From JANQHO01 sp965218075 (GTDB taxonomy: Bacteria > Bacteroidota > Bacteroidia > Flavobacteriales > Schleiferiaceae), in contig CBDCJZ010000003.1 in the NCBI GenBank assembly GCA_965218075.1, positions 930,001 to 994,000 of the forward strand: 64,000 bases of DNA. The letters are read 5' to 3'. The translations under genes were made by a program, and so were the position numbers. Below are positions 36,069-47,800 of this stretch, piece after piece. A model generated the notes under the pieces. The model saw only the letters and a list, made by a program, of their open reading frames with translations, made no database searches and was not told where the DNA came from. Numbering within the stretch: the stretch's first letter is position 1; every line of letters starts with the position of its first letter.

Positions 36069-39000
36069 CTACTGCAAAATGATACGTCGGTTCACAGTAG
36101 CCCTTTCAGTAATCAGCTGCAATAGGTATACTCCACTGCGATAAGCTCCCATCTCTAGCTTTTTTCTATAGCTTCCGCTGAAACTCTCAATCTCATCTTC
36201 CAAGACTATTTGTCCCAACATATTAATGATGCGGATCTCCATATCCTCTCCGAGAGAGGAGCTAAACTCCAGCTTGAAAACCCCTTCACTAGGATTTGGA
36301 TAAATGCGAAGTGACCGCTCGAGAAGCTCATCTATACCAATAATGGTTTTAATAGACAAGGGTCCTGTCCAATTGCTCACATTGCCCACATTGCAACTGT
36401 CCTGTACATAGACATCATAAAAGGTGTTAGGCTTTAAGCCCCTTAAAGTGCGAGGGCTAGACACATTGTATAAGAAAATACCGCCTCCCAGAGGAAAGTT
36501 TATAGGCCCATACTCAATGTTCCAATTCGAAGCTCCACCGCTAGTCCAGCTCACAGTAGCGGTGATTTCAGTAATAGTGTGGAGATTCAACCCTGTGGGA
36601 GCTAAACAGCCAAGATTCCTAAAAGTATGAGGACCCGCCCAGCTACTCACATGACCTACTCCACAGCTATCCCGAACATAAAATTGATGAGACCGACCAG
36701 GTGTCAAACCGCTCACAGTATAAGAAGGGGTAGTCGTGGAAATCCGAGTGCCACTTCCCAGTGTAAATCCCGAAAGACCATATTCTAGACCCCAAGTAGA
36801 AGCCCCACCCGTAACCCAGGACAGCCTAGCACTGGTCTGAGTAATCTGGGTAGCTGACAATGACGATGGGGATGGACAGGGCAAAGTGACTGAAAGGGTG
36901 ATAAAAGTATAAGGACCAGCCCAACTGCTCACATGACCCACTCCACAACTATCCCGAACATAGAAATCATAATCCGTTCCAGACGTCAAGCCGCTCACAG
37001 TATAAGAAGGAGTAGTCGTGGAAATCTGAGTGCCCTGTCCCAGAGTAAATCCCGAAAGACCATATTCTAGATCCCAATTAGAAGTAGAAGTCCCACCTGA
37101 CATCCACAACAGCCTAGCACTGTTCTGAGTAATCTGGGTAGCCGACAATGACGATGGAGATGGGCAGGGCAAAGTGGCTGAAAGGGTGGTAAAAGCATCA
37201 GGACCCGCCCAGCTACTTACATGACCCACTCCACAGCTATCCCGAACATAAAACTGATAAGACTGACCAGGTGTCAAGCCGCTCACAGTATAAAAAGAGA
37301 TAGTCGTGGAAATCCGAGTGCCACTTCCCAGAGTAAATCCCGAAAGACCATATTCTAAATCCCAATTATTAGAAATAGAAATCCCACCTGACATCCACGA
37401 CAGCCTAGCACTGGTCTGAGTAATATTGGAAGCTCCCAATGACGATGGAGATGGGCAGGGCAAAGTGGCTGAAAGGGTGGTAAAAGTACCAGGACCAGCC
37501 CAGCTACTCACATGAGCTGCTCCACAGCTATCCCGAACATAGAAATCATAATCCGTTCCAGGCGTCAAGCCGCTCACAGTATAAAAAGGGGTAGTCGTGG
37601 AAATCCGAGTACCACTTCCCAGTGTAAATCCCGAAAGACCATATTCCACATCCCAGTTAGAAGTAGAAGTCCCACCTGACATCCACGACAGCCTAGCGCT
37701 GGTCTGAGTAATATTGGAAGCTCCCAATGACGATGGGGATGGACAGGGCAAAGTGGCTGAAAGGGTGGTAAAAGCATCAGGACCCGCCCAGCTACTTACA
37801 TGACCCACTCCACAGCTATCCCGGACATAGAAATCATAATCTGTTCCAGGTGTCAAGCCACTTAAGGTGTAAGGACTAGAAACATTGGACATAAAAGTTC
37901 CCGATCCAGGAATAAAACCCTGAATTCCGTATTCCACATCCCAATTGGAAGCCCCGCCCGTAATCCAGGAGAGCTTAGCGGTGGTCTGAGCAATAGAGTC
38001 AAGTGTCAGTCCTGTGGGAGATGGACAACTAAGAGTCCTGAAAGTATAAGGACCTGCCCAAGTACTCAAATTGTTACTGCCGCAACTATCCCGAACATAG
38101 AAATCATAAGTTGTCCCGGGTGTCAAGCCAGTTAGAGTATAAGGATTTGGAACATTATACACAAAAGTTCCCGATCCAGGAGTAAAACCCTGAATTCCGT
38201 ATTCCATATTCCAATTAGAAGCTCCGCCTGTAACCCAGGAGAGCGCAGCGGTGGTCTGAGTAATGTTGGAAGCCAACAATGACGAAGGGACTGGACAGGG
38301 CAAAGTGGCTGAAAGGGTGGTAAAAGTATGAGGACCAGCCCAGCTACTCACATGAGCTACTCCACAGCTATCCCGAACATAAAATTGATAAGACTGACCA
38401 GGTGTCAAACCGCTCACAGTATAAGAAGGGGTAGTCGTGGAAATCCCAGTTCCACTTCCCAGAGTAAATCCAGAAAGACCATATTCCACATCCCAATTAG
38501 AAGCCCCGCCTGTAACCCACGACAGCCTAACGCTGGTCTGAGTAATCTGGGTAGCTGACAATGACGATGGGGATGGACAAGGCAAAGTGGCTGAAAGGGT
38601 GGTAAAAGTATCAGGACCAGCCCAGCTACTCACATGACCTATTCCACAGCTATCCCGAACATAGAAATCATAACCCATTCCAAGTGTCAAGCCGCTCACA
38701 GTATAAGAAGGGATGGTCGTGTGAATCTGAGTGCCACTTCCCAGAGTAAACCCCGAAAGGCCATATTCTAAATCCCAATTAGAAGCTCCGCCAGCAACCC
38801 AGGAAAGCGTAGCGCTGGTTTGAGTAATCTGGGTAGCTGTTAGCTTGGTAGGGCCTGGACAGGTTTCCCGAATGGCAATGTCATCAAAAGAATAGCCGTC
38901 ACTTGTTGTGCGGAAAGCAGCGGGAAAATCATCTTGTTGTCCAAATCGGACTTGAAAAGTAGAAGAGACTCTTTGGGGAGGAGTAGCATTTGCGAGGATA

Positions 39001-42000
39001 ACGTCAATATCTAAGCCAATCACCTGATTGTAGATGCCTGCTCCACCCTGATTGGTATACAGATTGTAAATTTGCACCCAGGCATCTGTGTTGCTGCCTT
39101 GTATCCATACTCTGTCATTAGCATGGTTTTCTTCTCCGTGATGCATATAGCTGAATTCCAGCTCTAGAGCACTCGAGCTGTTGTAATTGCTTAAATCAGC
39201 TGTCATAATCAAGTAGTTGGTTACTAGGGAAGAGGTGGAGATTGATTTATCCAAGGTAGCTGCCGAGCTGCCATTATTGGCAAAGCTACTTACGGCAAAT
39301 CTCAGGCGACCCTGCTTGGCATGGGAAGTCTCATAGCTCCAATTATAGGTGGGAGCACAAAGCACCGGTGCGTCTCGCTGAAAAGTGCCAGATAAGGACT
39401 CAAAGTCTTCTATTAGGGGCAGAGTAGCAGGAGATAAAGAAGGGCAAAGCGTCTTAAAGCTAATAGGGAAAGACCATAAACTAAGGCTATTCCCCGATCT
39501 GGAGCAGCTATCGCGTACGTAAAAGTCGTAAGTGGTGAATGGGGTCAACCCTTTTAGCGTATAAGAGTTGGTGGTGATGGTATCAAGGGTTCCCGATCCT
39601 TGTGTAAAACCAGCAGTCCCCCATTCAATGATCCAAACGTTCCCTCCTCCTCCACCCGTCCAGCTCACTGAGGCAGTATCAAGTCCAATGGTATTTACTG
39701 TCAAAGAAGACGATCTCCGACACCATACTTCCCGAATGGCAATGTCATCAAAAGAATAACCAGCATTAGTGGTGGTATTCTGAGCCTCATAATAACCCTC
39801 TTGTCCAAAACGAACTTGAAAAGTAGAAGAGACTCTTTGAGGGAGAGTGGCATTTGCGAGGATAGCGTCAATGTCTAAGCTAGTTACCTGTTTGTAGATG
39901 CCTGCTCCGCCCTGATTGGCATACAGATCATAGATTTGTATCCAGGCATCTGTATTCCTACCCCGTATCCATACCTTATCATTGGGATCAAGATATTCTC
40001 GGTGGTGCATATAACTGAATTCTAGCTCCAAAATACTCGAACTGCTGTAATTGCTCAAATCAGCTGTCATAATCAAGTAGTTGGTTACTTTGGTTTGTGA
40101 GGGAACGCCGAGGATTGATTTATCCAAGGTAGCTGCCGAACTGCCATTATTGGCAAAGCCACTTACGGCAAATCTCAAACGACCATTGTTAGCAAGGGAG
40201 GTCTCATAGCTCCAATTGTAAGTGGGAACACAAAACACCACTGTGTCTCGCTGAAAAGTGCCAGATAAGGACTCAAAGTCTTCCATTAGGGGCAAGGTAG
40301 CAGGAGATGAAGATAAAGAGCAGAGCGTAATAAAGGAAAAAGAACCACTCCAGACACTCACATCTCCCACCCCACAACTGTCCTGTACATAGAAATCATA
40401 ATTGGTGCTGGGATTTAAACCTGTTAAAATGTAAGGATTAAGAACATTGTACACAAAAGTTCCCGAGCCTGGAATAAAGCCCGGAGGTCCATATTCGATA
40501 TTCCAATTTAAAGCCCCGCTTGCGGTCCAGCTCAAGCTGGCTGCCGACCCACTCCTAGCTGAGGCGGAAAGCCTTGATGAAGGCAAACAAGTTGGCAGAT
40601 GGTACTCGTCAGCGCCCATATCCACCCTTGTCGAAGGCGGAAGTGGACGAGAATCTCCATCAATATCGACTTTAATACCCACAGAATTATCACCTGTATC
40701 ATTGGCCAAAGTACCTATTAGATGCAGGTCGGCAGGAGATATTGCCCTTACAAATAGCGGATTGCCTTCTACAGAATTCCGATTGAGTGTAGGCTTGGCT
40801 GCTTGCCAAGCGGTTAGGTTTGCATAGATCGTAAAACCCTCCGCTGCGATATTCCCGCTTGCCTGATAAAGGTTGTAGTCGATATCAATAGTCGATGGCA
40901 AGTTCTGTAAAGCCTCTAAAGCTACTCCATTTGGGTTGCTGAAAATGTTGTTGTAGATACTCATATTAGAAAGGCTGCCGCCAATAAACCTCATAGCAGG
41001 ACGACCCACAGCCGTGTTGTGATAAATATTTACTTTGGATAGATTGGATAGAAAAGAAAAGCCGAATCCTGACATACTAATGGCCGCATCGGGAGCATAA
41101 ATCATATTGTTGGCAATCAGTGAACGAGCTGTTCCACTGGATGTGCCTCCCTCAATTACTATCCCCTGATCCCCACAGTCAAGCAAATTATTTGCCCTAA
41201 TCTCAAAGTCTGTAATATCTACACAATATATGTCATAGGCATAACTACTATTGGTATTTTCAATCACATTGCCCGAGATAATCAGGTTATCCTGTTCATA
41301 CACTCCAATGGCAATTAGTTCAATATCACTAAAACGATTACGCAAAATGCGGTTGCCCACATCTTTATTGCTTGTATTGCCGCTCAGAGATATTCCATAG
41401 TAACCTCCTGTGATGGTGTTGTTAGAAATAGTCAAATGATTGTTTGTAGTAGCTGTATAACCATTGCTCAAGCTGCCCGACCCCACTATACCTACTCTCT
41501 CAACTGTTGTATTCACTGACATCTCAATCAAACAGGAATCAATGACGATATGATCTGTGTTCTGAAGATGCACTACCCAGGCAGCTGTTGAGCTTTTGAT
41601 GTTTTCGAGGGTTACATTCCTCAAGCTCACATAGCTGGTGCTGTCAAAAGCTACCGTGGCATTGCTCGTCGAGCCGTCGTGAATGAGCCTAGCTAGCGAG
41701 CTGCTCCCACCATCAATGACAATGGTATTGCTTTGGCTTACACCAGTAATACTACCTAGTGTGAACGACTCCTTATAGGTGCCAGAAGCTACCTTAATGA
41801 TTACAGGACCTAAAATACCACAGTTGTTGAGAAAAGTAGCAAGAGAATCAAAGTCTGGAAAGTCACTAGAAGCTCTGCCAAGGGTATAAGTACCACTGAG
41901 GGCATTTACACAAGCAGTTTGGAAGGTGAAAGGACCCGTCCAGAGACTCACATCTCCCATCCCACAACTGTCCTGTACATAGAAATCATAATTGGTGTTG

Positions 42001-44585
42001 GGATTTAAACCTGTTAAAATGTAAGGATTAAGAACATTGTACACAAAAGTTCCCGAGCCTGGAATAAAGCCCGGAGGTCCATATTCGATATTCCAATTTA
42101 AAGCCCCGCCCGCAGTCCAGCTCAAGCTGGCTGCCGACCCACTCCTAACTGAGGCGGAAAGCCTTGATGAAGGCAAACAAGTTGGCAGATGGTACTCGTC
42201 AGCTCCCATATCCACCCTTGTCGAAGGCGGAAGTGGGCGAGAATCTCCATCAATATCAACTTTAATACCCACAGAATTATCACCTATATCATTCGCCAAA
42301 GTGCCTATTAGATGCAGATCGGCAGGAGATGTTGCCTTTACAAATAGCGGGTTACCCTCCACAGAATTCCGATTGAGTGCAGGTTTGGCTGCTTGCCAAG
42401 CGGCTAGGTTTGCATGGCTCGTAGAGCCGTCCTCTGCGATATTCCCGCTTGCCTGATAAAGGTTGTAATCGATTTTGATAGTCGATGGCAAGCTCGATGA
42501 AGTCTCTAAAGCTGCTCCATTTGGGTTGCTGAAAATGTTGTTGTAGATACTCATATTAGAATTGCCACCGCTAGTAAACTCCATAGCGGGATCTCCCACA
42601 ATTGTGTTGTGATAGACATTCACCTTAGAATTAGATAAACCGCTGCTCAATCCTCTCATCCTAATGCCCGCATCTTTTGGAGCATAAATCATATTGTTGG
42701 CAATCAGTGAGCGGGCTGTTCCACTGGAACCAGCTTTATAAATCGCTATCCCCCTATCACCGCAGTCGAGCAGGTTATTTGCAGTAATCTCAAAGTCCGT
42801 GATATCATAGCACTGGATGCCCTGGCTATTACTATTATTGATATTTTCAATCACATTGCCCGAGATTATCAGGCTGTCCTGTTCAAGCACCTGAATGGCA
42901 CGTTTTTCAATATCACTAAAACGGTTACGCAGGACGTGATTGCCCACATCTTCATCGCTTGTACTGCCTTGCAGAGCTATTCCATGGTAACCTCCTCTGA
43001 TGATATTGTCAGAGACGGTCAAATGCTTATTCGTAGTAATTGTAAAGGCACTGGTCAAGCTGCCGGAGCCCACTATACCCCCTCTGTCAGATGTTGTATT
43101 CACTGGCTGCTCAATCAAACAGGAATCAATGACGATGTGATCTGTGTTTTGAAGATGTACTACCCAAGCATCCGTTGAGCTTTTAGTGTTTTCGAGGGTC
43201 ATATTCCTCAAGCTTACATAACTGGTGCTGTAAAAAACCACGGTGGCAATGCCGCTATGAGTGAGCGTAACTAGCGAAGTATCCCCGCCATCAATTATAA
43301 TGGTATTGCTTTGGCTTACGCCATTGATATTCCCTAGTATAAAAAACTGCTCCCTATAGGTGCCAGGAGCTACCTTAATGATTACAGAACCTGAAATACC
43401 ACAATTTCTGAGAAAAGTAGCAAGAGAATTAAAGTTTGGAAAATCGCTGGAAGTCCCGCCAAGGGTATAAGCTCCCGAAAGTGAGATGCAAACCAACAAC
43501 GAAACCTCCAGTGTGTCATTTGAAGTATTATTGTCTGCATTGCCATTGGGATTGCTCGTCCAAATCTTTAGGGTGGGATTTCCCAGGGTGAAATTATAGC
43601 TTCCGATATTGACCGCAGCAACAACTGCACCCGGCGCTAGACTCCCCCTCCAACTGAGAGAGGCTTGAGCTACTCCATCTACACTCCAGTTCACCTTTAC
43701 ACTGTCCAGATTGTTAATTCCATGATTTTTAATGCTCACTTGAACCGACTGAGAGCCGGGAACAGTTGAACTACCCGGAGCGTCCAAGCTGAGAATTCCT
43801 GCATCGTCGTTTACCAAGAAACGAGGAGTGAATTCGTAATAATCCACATTAGGCCAGGGAGTGGAAACACTTCCATTAATAGAGCTAATATTAGGAGAAT
43901 TGGGATGCTGTATGGCAGTGGTAGAATTCAACTGAACACCCACTGTATAGCTTCCCACTCCTTGATTTTCCCATTGGGCATCCACTACATAAATCTTATG
44001 GGTAGTTTCTTCTAAAACTACAAAGTTGTAACTGAAACCCTGAGCCTCGTGTTTATAGGAATGGTTCTTAATCCACAGCTGGCGGTTGGGAGCTGTGCCA
44101 AAGGTCTTCCTCCAAACGTCATCGTTGTTCCCAATGTTCCCAATCGGAGGACTAAAGCCACCCCAAAAATAAGCGATGGTGCTGTCGGGAAGATCGGTAT
44201 GAGGTAAAACCGTATTGTCAGTGGTGATGCTACTGTTCACAGTGGTTCCCGCAACTGTGGTGTCAAAGGTCAACAGGTAGTTTTTGCTCACACAAAAATG
44301 AGTAGCTGGACTGCCGTAAAAAGAAAAGGGAAAGCCAATGCTTTGAGCTGAAGACCAGCTATTGACCGATGCACCGCCATAGGCAGTAGATGGGTGAATC
44401 ATATTCCAACCGCCACTAACATCAGTTCGTTCCGTATTTAAAAGCGAGCCTTGTCCTCTGGTAGGTCCATTCACAGTGTAAGTAAAGGTTTGGGCTTTTA
44501 GTGGAAAAGCCTCCAAGCAATAATAAAGCAATAATAAAGCAATAATAAAAGATAGAGGAAGATTAATTAAGTTGAAAGTTTTCAT
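36069..44585 (-). CDS. Giant T9SS type A secreted mosaic protein C (two beta-helices, 12 FN3-like repeats)
   Basis: At 2,838 residues this is the largest family member. Order: signal peptide ending FPLKAQ (about 1-32), N-terminal module (to about 255), CARDB-like domain, first beta-helix, FN3, second beta-helix, FN3, then jelly-roll/MAM-like and FN3 in alternation (two jelly-rolls), nine further FN3-like repeats and a type A sorting domain (LRIYPNPSEG, MLGQIVL, GVYLLQL). The second beta-helix with its FN3 is an internal duplication of the first at protein and DNA level. The signal peptide is in frame and contains three copies of an 11-nt repeat unrelated in sequence to that in B, D and E. It is expected to be exported by T9SS. 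Ligand unknown; adhesion is a reasonable guess for beta-helix/FN3 mosaics. Confidence 0.85.
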   Translation of the reverse strand: MKTFNLINLPLSFIIALLLLYYCLEAFPLKAQTFTYTVNGPTRGQGSLLNTERTDVSGGWNMIHPSTAYGGASVNSWSSAQSIGFPFSFYGSPATHFCVSKNYLLTFDTTVAGTTVNSSITTDNTVLPHTDLPDSTIAYFWGGFSPPIGNIGNNDDVWRKTFGTAPNRQLWIKNHSYKHEAQGFSYNFVVLEETTHKIYVVDAQWENQGVGSYTVGVQLNSTTAIQHPNSPNISSINGSVSTPWPNVDYYEFTPRFLVNDDAGILSLDAPGSSTVPGSQSVQVSIKNHGINNLDSVKVNWSVDGVAQASLSWRGSLAPGAVVAAVNIGSYNFTLGNPTLKIWTSNPNGNADNNTSNDTLEVSLLVCISLSGAYTLGGTSSDFPNFNSLATFLRNCGISGSVIIKVAPGTYREQFFILGNINGVSQSNTIIIDGGDTSLVTLTHSGIATVVFYSTSYVSLRNMTLENTKSSTDAWVVHLQNTDHIVIDSCLIEQPVNTTSDRGGIVGSGSLTSAFTITTNKHLTVSDNIIRGGYHGIALQGSTSDEDVGNHVLRNRFSDIEKRAIQVLEQDSLIISGNVIENINNSNSQGIQCYDITDFEITANNLLDCGDRGIAIYKAGSSGTARSLIANNMIYAPKDAGIRMRGLSSGLSNSKVNVYHNTIVGDPAMEFTSGGNSNMSIYNNIFSNPNGAALETSSSLPSTIKIDYNLYQASGNIAEDGSTSHANLAAWQAAKPALNRNSVEGNPLFVKATSPADLHLIGTLANDIGDNSVGIKVDIDGDSRPLPPSTRVDMGADEYHLPTCLPSSRLSASVRSGSAASLSWTAGGALNWNIEYGPPGFIPGSGTFVYNVLNPYILTGLNPNTNYDFYVQDSCGMGDVSLWTGPFTFQTACVNALSGTYTLGRASSDFPDFDSLATFLNNCGILGPVIIKVASGTYKESFTLGSITGVSQSNTIVIDGGSSSLARLIHDGSTSNATVAFDSTSYVSLRNVTLENIKSSTAAWVVHLQNTDHIVIDSCLIEMSVNTTVERVGIVGSGSLSNGYTATTNNHLTISNNTITGGYYGISLSGNTSNKDVGNRILRNRFSDIELIAIGVYEQDNLIISGNVIENTNSSYAYDIYCVDITDFEIRANNLLDCGDQGIVIEGGTSSGTARSLIANNMIYAPDAAISMSGFGFSFLSNLSKVNIYHNTAVGRPAMRFIGGSLSNMSIYNNIFSNPNGVALEALQNLPSTIDIDYNLYQASGNIAAEGFTIYANLTAWQAAKPTLNRNSVEGNPLFVRAISPADLHLIGTLANDTGDNSVGIKVDIDGDSRPLPPSTRVDMGADEYHLPTCLPSSRLSASARSGSAASLSWTASGALNWNIEYGPPGFIPGSGTFVYNVLNPYILTGLNPSTNYDFYVQDSCGVGDVSVWSGSFSFITLCSLSSSPATLPLMEDFESLSGTFQRDTVVFCVPTYNWSYETSLANNGRLRFAVSGFANNGSSAATLDKSILGVPSQTKVTNYLIMTADLSNYSSSSILELEFSYMHHREYLDPNDKVWIRGRNTDAWIQIYDLYANQGGAGIYKQVTSLDIDAILANATLPQRVSSTFQVRFGQEGYYEAQNTTTNAGYSFDDIAIREVWCRRSSSLTVNTIGLDTASVSWTGGGGGNVWIIEWGTAGFTQGSGTLDTITTNSYTLKGLTPFTTYDFYVRDSCSRSGNSLSLWSFPISFKTLCPSLSPATLPLIEDFESLSGTFQRDAPVLCAPTYNWSYETSHAKQGRLRFAVSSFANNGSSAATLDKSISTSSLVTNYLIMTADLSNYNSSSALELEFSYMHHGEENHANDRVWIQGSNTDAWVQIYNLYTNQGGAGIYNQVIGLDIDVILANATPPQRVSSTFQVRFGQQDDFPAAFRTTSDGYSFDDIAIRETCPGPTKLTATQITQTSATLSWVAGGASNWDLEYGLSGFTLGSGTQIHTTIPSYTVSGLTLGMGYDFYVRDSCGIGHVSSWAGPDTFTTLSATLPCPSPSSLSATQITQTSVRLSWVTGGASNWDVEYGLSGFTLGSGTGISTTTPSYTVSGLTPGQSYQFYVRDSCGVAHVSSWAGPHTFTTLSATLPCPVPSSLLASNITQTTAALSWVTGGASNWNMEYGIQGFTPGSGTFVYNVPNPYTLTGLTPGTTYDFYVRDSCGSNNLSTWAGPYTFRTLSCPSPTGLTLDSIAQTTAKLSWITGGASNWDVEYGIQGFIPGSGTFMSNVSSPYTLSGLTPGTDYDFYVRDSCGVGHVSSWAGPDAFTTLSATLPCPSPSSLGASNITQTSARLSWMSGGTSTSNWDVEYGLSGFTLGSGTRISTTTPFYTVSGLTPGTDYDFYVRDSCGAAHVSSWAGPGTFTTLSATLPCPSPSSLGASNITQTSARLSWMSGGISISNNWDLEYGLSGFTLGSGTRISTTISFYTVSGLTPGQSYQFYVRDSCGVGHVSSWAGPDAFTTLSATLPCPSPSSLSATQITQNSARLLWMSGGTSTSNWDLEYGLSGFTLGQGTQISTTTPSYTVSGLTSGTDYDFYVRDSCGVGHVSSWAGPYTFITLSVTLPCPSPSSLSATQITQTSARLSWVTGGASTWGLEYGLSGFTLGSGTRISTTTPSYTVSGLTPGRSHQFYVRDSCGVGHVSSWAGPHTFRNLGCLAPTGLNLHTITEITATVSWTSGGASNWNIEYGPINFPLGGGIFLYNVSSPRTLRGLKPNTFYDVYVQDSCNVGNVSNWTGPLSIKTIIGIDELLERSLRIYPNPSEGVFKLEFSSSLGEDMEIRIINMLGQIVLEDEIESFSGSYRKKLEMGAYRSGVYLLQLITERATVNRRIILQ
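44517..44549 (-). repeat. 11-nt tandem repeat in the signal peptide of gene C
   Basis: Three perfect copies of plus-strand GCAATAATAAA. The coding strand unit (CTTTATTATTG in phase) encodes FIIALLLLYYC over three copies, part of the hydrophobic core. The total of 33 nt is a multiple of three and the frame is open. Any change of one or two copies would close it. Confidence 0.9.
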
Positions 44586-44877
44586 GATTTAGTGTTCTTT
44601 AGTGAAACAAGATCTTCTTTACATTAAAAAGGGAGAAGCCTTTTGAAACATGAGATCAGCCCAATATTACTAAAATTTAATTTTTTAACAAGGGCTTATA
44701 AGGGATCGTTTAGTAAAAAAGGCTTATGACTTATTGTGCGCCAAGCATGACTTATTGTGCGCTAGTAAATATTTATTGAATGCTAGAAATGGATATTTTT
44801 TTCATTTTCTAGGAACCACTCATAAAAGCCCGTCGAAATCCGTTGAGAATCAGCCCATAGAAAAAGCTTGTTAGTCC
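44586..44877 (-). promoter_or_regulatory. Promoter, leader and upstream paired repeats of gene C; 3' flank of gene D
   Basis: TTG 44691-44689, 19 bp, TAATATTG 44669-44662 on the minus strand. The leader hairpin is at 44644-44626 (AAAAGG/CCTTTT then U5). Paired repeats TATGACTTATTGTGCGC (44725-44741) and CATGACTTATTGTGCGC (44746-44762) are 21 bp apart. The spacer is almost a copy of the B-C spacer. Confidence 0.65.
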
Positions 44878-47800
44878 CTACTGCAAAATAATACACCGGT
44901 TTACAGTAGCCTTTTCAGTAATCAGCTGCAATAGGTATACTCCACTGCGATAAGCTCCCATCTCTAGCCTTTTTCTATAGCTTCCGCTGAAACTCTCAAT
45001 CTCATCTTCCAAGACTATTTGTCCCATCATATTAGTGATACGGATCTCCATATCCTCTCCGAGAGAGGAGCTAAACTCCAGCTTGAAAACTCCTTCACTA
45101 GGATTTGGATAAATGCGAAATGAGCGCTCGAGAAGCTCATCTATACCAATAATTGTTTTAACAGACAAGGGTCCTGTCCAATTGCTCACATTGCCCACAT
45201 TGCAACTGTCCTGTACATAGACATCATAAAAGGTGTTAGGCTTCAAGCCCCTTAAAGTGCGAGGGCTAGACACATTGTATAAGAAAATACCGCTTCCCAG
45301 AGGAAAGTTTATAGGCCCATACTCAATATTCCAATTCGAAGCTCCACCACTAGTCCAGCTCACAGTAGCGGTGATTTCAGTAATGATATCGAGCTTCAGC
45401 CCTGTGGGAGCTAAACAGCCAAGAGTCCTAAAAGTATGAGGACCAGCCCAGCTACTCACATGACCTACTCCACAGCTATCCCGAACATAAAATTGATAAG
45501 ACCGACCAGGTGTCAAACCGCTCACAGTATAAGAAGAGGTAGTCGTGGAAATCTGAGTGCCACTTCCCAGAGTAAATCCCGAAAGACCATATTCTAGATC
45601 CCAATTAGAAGTAGAAGTCCCACCTGACATCCACCAAAGCCTAGCGTTGGTCTGAGTAATCTGGGTAGCTAACAATGACGATGGGGATGGACAGGGCAAA
45701 GTGACTGAAAGGGTGATAAAAGTATAAGGACCAGCCCAGCTACTCACATGACCCACTCCACAACTATCCCGAACATAGAAATCATAATCCGTTCCAGACG
45801 TCAAGCCGCTCACAGTATAAGAAGGGGTAGTCGTGGAAATCCGAGTGCCACTTCCCAGTGGAAATCCCGAAAGACCATATTCCAAATCCCAATTAGAAGC
45901 CCCGCCTGACATCCACCAAAGCCTGGCGGTGGTCTGAGTAATATTGGGAGCTCCCAATGACGAAGGGGCTGGACAGGGCAAAGTGGCTGAAAGGGTGGTA
46001 AAAGTATAAGGACCAGCCCAACTGCTCACATGACCCACTCCACAGCTATCCCGAACATAGAAATCATAATCCGTTCCAGACGTCAAGCCGCTCACAGTAT
46101 AAGAAGGGGTAGTTGTGGAAATCCGAGTGCCACTTCCCAGTGGAAATCCAGAAAGACCATATTCCAGATCCCAATTAGAAGTAGAAGCCCCACTTGACAT
46201 CCACCAAAGCCTGGCGCCGGTCTGAGTAATATTGGAAGTTCCCAATAATGATGGGGATAGGCAGGGCAAAGTGATCGAAAGGGTGGTAAAAGCATCAGGA
46301 CCAGTCCAGCTACTCACATGGCCTACTCCACAGCTATCCCGAACATAAAATTGATAAGACTGACCAGGCGTCAAGCCGCTCACAGTATAAGAAGGGGTAG
46401 TCGTGGAAATCCGAGTTCCACTTCCCAGGGTAAATCCCGAAAGACCATATTCCAAATCCCAATTAGAAGCCCCACCCGTAACCCAGGAGAGCGTAGCACT
46501 GGTCTGAGTAATCTGGGTAGCCGACAATGATGATGGGGATGGACAGGGCAAAGTGGCTGAAAGGGTGGTAAAAGTATAAGGACCAGCCCAACTGCTCACA
46601 TGACCCACTCCACAGCTATCCCGAACATAAAATTGATAAGACTGACCAGGCGTCAAACCGCTCACAGTATAAGAAGGGATGGTCGTGGAAATCCGAGTTC
46701 CACTTCCCAGGGTAAATCCCGAAAGACCATATTCCAGATCCCAATTAGAAGCCCCGCCTGTAATCCAAGAGAGCGCAGCGTTGGTCTGAGTAACCTGGGT
46801 AGCCAACAATGACAATGGGGCTGGACAGGGAAAAATGGCCGAAAGGGTGGTAAAAGCATCAGGACCAGACCAGCTACTCACATGAGCTACTCCACAGCTA
46901 TCCCGAACATAAAAATCATAATCCGTACCGGGTGTTAAGCCACTTAAAGTGTAAGGATTAGGAACATTATACACAAAAGTTCCCGATCCAGGAGTAAAAC
47001 CCTGAATTCCGTATTCCATATTCCAATTAGAAGCCCCACCCGTAACCCAGGACAGCCTAGCGCTGGTCTGAGTAATCTGCGTGGCCAACAATGACGAAGG
47101 GGCTGGACAGGGCAAAGTGGCTGAAAGGGTGGTAAAAGTATGAGGGCCAGCCCAGCTACTCACATGACTTATCCCACAGCTATCCCGAACATAGAATTGA
47201 TAAGAGGTGCCGGGAATTAGACCGCTTAAAGTATAGTGAGTAGGTGCCACATTAGGTAAGAAATTACCGCTTCCTAGAGCAAAATTAACTATACCCCATT
47301 CCAAGTTCCACTTAGAAGCCCCACCCGTAACCCAGGAGAGCCTAGCGCTGGTTTGAGTAATCTGGGTAGCCAACAATGACGATGGGGCTGGACAGGGCAA
47401 AGTGGCTGAAAGGGTGGTAAAAGCATCAGGACCAGCCCAGCTACTCGCATGACCTACTCCACAGCTATCCCGAACATGGAAATCATAACCCATTCCGGAT
47501 GTCAAGCCGCTCACAGTATAAGAAGGGGTAGTCGTGGAAATCCGAGTGCCACTTCCCAGTGGAAATCCCGAAAGACCATATTCCAAATCCCAATTAGAAG
47601 CCCCGCCCGTAACCCAGGAGAGCGTAGCGCTGGTTTGAGTAATATGGGTAGCTGTTAGGTTGGTGGGGCTTGGACAGGTTTCCCGAATGGCAATGTCATC
47701 AAAAGAACGGCCGTCACTTCCTGTGCGGGAACTAGCGGGATAATTATCTTCTTGTCCAAAGCGGACTTGAAAAGTAGAAGAGACTCTTTGAGGAGGGGTG

